In this document: positions 6,085 through 6,556 of the stretch, one piece after another
Position numbering within the stretch: the stretch's first letter is position 1
Layout: every line of letters starts with the position of its first letter
Assembly: GCA_013696785.1 (NCBI GenBank)
Contig: JACCXW010000190.1
Span: forward strand, 1-6,556
DNA: 6,556 bases
Direction: 5' to 3'
DNA from: Geodermatophilaceae bacterium
GTDB taxonomy: Bacteria; Actinomycetota; Actinomycetes; Mycobacteriales; Geodermatophilaceae
Made by a program: the position numbers and the translations under genes
The notes under the pieces: model-generated
Databases searched by the model: none
The model's input: only the letters and a program-made list of their open reading frames with translations
What the model was told of the DNA's origin: nothing

Positions 6085-6107
6085 CTGTCGATGAGTCTAG
6101 GCGACAG
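6085..6107. promoter_or_regulatory. Candidate tig promoter -10 (TAGACT) framed by an inverted repeat
   Basis: TAGACT on the minus strand (6099-6094) matches TAnnnT and lies about 78 bases upstream of the tig start. I see no clear -35. Perfect 6-base arms, CTGTCG (6085-6090) and CGACAG (6102-6107), bracket it with an 11-base centre, so a repressor could bind over the -10. Repeats of this size are common by chance in a window this long; the position is what makes it notable. Confidence 0.4.
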
Positions 6108-6141
6108 CTTCCATACCGCTCGCCGAGCTTGCCGAATGCCG

Positions 6142-6147
6142 TACAAC
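6142..6147 (+). promoter_or_regulatory. Candidate -10 element for a leaderless transcript
   Basis: TACAAC, followed by T, ends 7 bases before the ATG at 6155. A start of transcription at the normal distance would fall on or beside the ATG, which would explain why the small membrane-protein gene has no ribosome binding site. No clear -35 is visible. Confidence 0.3.
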
Positions 6148-6154
6148 TGTGCGT

Positions 6155-6313
6155 ATGGGACTTCTCGTTGGACTGATCGTGCTGATCGTCGTCCTGCTGG
6201 TCGTCGGGGCGATCATCAAAGCGTTGTGGTGGCTCTTGGTCGTCGCCGCGGTCGTGCTGGCCGTCGGATTCGTGGCCCGCTCGGTCACGGGCAGGAACAA
6301 CAAGGCGATCTGA
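6155..6313 (+). CDS. Small hydrophobic membrane protein (52 residues), function unknown
   Basis: The frame encodes 52 residues starting MGLLVGLIVLIVV. Two hydrophobic stretches, about residues 2-19 and 23-43, flank a single lysine, so it is probably a two-helix hairpin or one long membrane segment. The C-terminus is short and basic (RSVTGRNNKA). Codons have the G/C third positions typical of the window. It resembles the short uncharacterised hydrophobic proteins common in actinomycete genomes, but I cannot name a family. There is no Shine-Dalgarno before the ATG. A GTG two codons earlier (6149) is in frame and equally bare, and leaderless translation would account for this. The gene diverges from tig and converges on tRNA-Pro, whose 3' end is 13 bases away. 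Confidence 0.65.
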   Translation: MGLLVGLIVLIVVLLVVGAIIKALWWLLVVAAVVLAVGFVARSVTGRNNKAI

Positions 6314-6326
6314 GCCGCCTGAGTGC

Positions 6327-6403
6327 TGGTCGGGGTGGCGGGATTTGAACCCACGGCCCCCCGCTCCCAAAGCGGGTGCGCTACCAAGCTGCGCCACACC
6401 CCG
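6327..6403 (-). tRNA. tRNA-Pro (anticodon UGG), CCA encoded
   Basis: On the minus strand the acceptor arms CGGGGTG and CACCCCG pair fully. The D stem is GCGC/GCGC. The anticodon stem CCCGC/GCGGG holds the loop TTTGGGA with anticodon TGG. The T stem GTGGG/CCCGC, with one G-T pair, encloses TTCAAAT. Discriminator A at 6330 is followed by an encoded CCA (6329-6327). It is the 77-base gene complementary to the motif that reads GGATTTGAACCC on the plus strand. It reads UGG-type proline codons (CCA, and by wobble others). Confidence 0.97.
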
Positions 6404-6413
6404 TGGCGTCCAG

Positions 6414-6419
6414 AGTCTA
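6414..6419 (-). promoter_or_regulatory. Candidate -10 element for tRNA-Pro
   Basis: TAGACT on the minus strand lies 10 bases upstream of the mature 5' end, a normal distance for a tRNA promoter with a very short leader. The same hexamer, within the same 8-mer CTAGACTC, occurs upstream of tig at 6093-6100. No clear -35 is visible. Confidence 0.45.
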
Positions 6420-6435
6420 GTGCGCCCCTACCGGC

Positions 6436-6441
6436 TACCCT
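6436..6441 (+). promoter_or_regulatory. Candidate -10 element for tRNA-Gly
   Basis: TACCCT on the plus strand fits TAnnnT and would place the transcription start about 30 bases before the tRNA. No convincing -35 is present. It lies in the 74-base spacer that must serve both divergent tRNA genes. Confidence 0.25.
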
Positions 6442-6477
6442 GACGGTGCGCGCCGCAGCACTCGCACGGGCGTCGCC

Positions 6478-6548
6478 GCGGGTGTAGCTCAATGGTAGAG
6501 CCCCAGTCTTCCAAACTGGCTACGCGAGTTCGATTCTCGTCACCCGCT
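6478..6548 (+). tRNA. tRNA-Gly (anticodon UCC), CCA not encoded
   Basis: The acceptor arms GCGGGTG and CACCCGC pair fully. The D stem is GCTC/GAGC. The anticodon stem CCAGT/ACTGG holds the loop CTTCCAA with anticodon TCC. A 4-base variable loop precedes the T stem GCGAG/CTCGT, which encloses TTCGATT. The discriminator is T at 6548, followed by CTG rather than CCA, so the tail must be added after transcription. Total length is 71 bases, normal for this isoacceptor. Confidence 0.97.
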
Positions 6549-6556
6549 CTGCGCCG

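Noticed and set aside
6017..6397. Open frame extending tig upstream by 127 codons
   Set aside because: It reads through the minus-strand tRNA-Pro gene and promoter region. The GTG at 6016 has a well-placed AAGGAG and gives the normal trigger-factor N-terminus.
6097..6492. 131-codon minus-strand frame containing GAVGSNPATPT
   Set aside because: It is the conceptual translation of the tRNA-Pro gene, a familiar annotation artefact.
1..6556. Mobile element, prophage attachment duplication, CRISPR array or toxin-antitoxin pair
   Set aside because: No transposase, integrase, terminal repeats, direct tRNA-end duplications or regularly spaced repeats are visible; the only tandem repeats are inside the coiled-coil gene.

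Overview
The window reads as a chromosomal housekeeping segment from a high-GC Gram-positive bacterium (Actinomycetota). Four things point there: strong G/C preference at third codon positions, frequent GTG starts, the tandem clpP1-clpP2 pair, and FolC, ClpX and ClpP sequences that resemble mycobacterial and streptomycete proteins as I remember them. I cannot assign a genus.

Layout from left to right. (1) The left edge carries most of folC on the minus strand; its C-terminus lies outside the window. (2) A short divergent spacer holds a GC-rich hairpin and a perfect DnaA-box 9-mer. (3) A plus-strand gene encodes a 117-residue protein with one membrane segment and a repeat-built coiled coil. 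(4) The minus-strand proteostasis block follows in transcription order tig, clpP1, clpP2, clpX, occupying 6016 down to 1628. (5) A 52-residue membrane protein, too short for ordinary ORF cut-offs, lies on the plus strand, divergent from tig. (6) A tRNA-Pro(UGG) on the minus strand and a tRNA-Gly(UCC) on the plus strand are transcribed away from each other at the right edge. No stretch longer than about 300 bases lacks a gene.

Functional logic. Trigger factor binds nascent chains at the ribosome. ClpP1 and ClpP2 form the mixed-subunit peptidase. ClpX is the ATP-driven unfoldase that feeds it. The spacing suggests three transcription units on the minus strand. tig has its own promoter-like sequence. 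clpP1 and clpP2 are 34 bases apart and share a leader that contains a match to the ClgR activator motif GTTCGC-N5-GCG. clpX sits behind a 135-base gap with its own promoter-like box and a leader hairpin.

I see no wholly new system here. The points most worth a second look are the putative ClgR site; the coiled-coil membrane gene sitting between clpX and folC, where many actinomycetes (from memory) have valS; the isolated DnaA box; a long N-terminal extension on ClpP1; and a possible leader peptide overlapping the clpP1 start.
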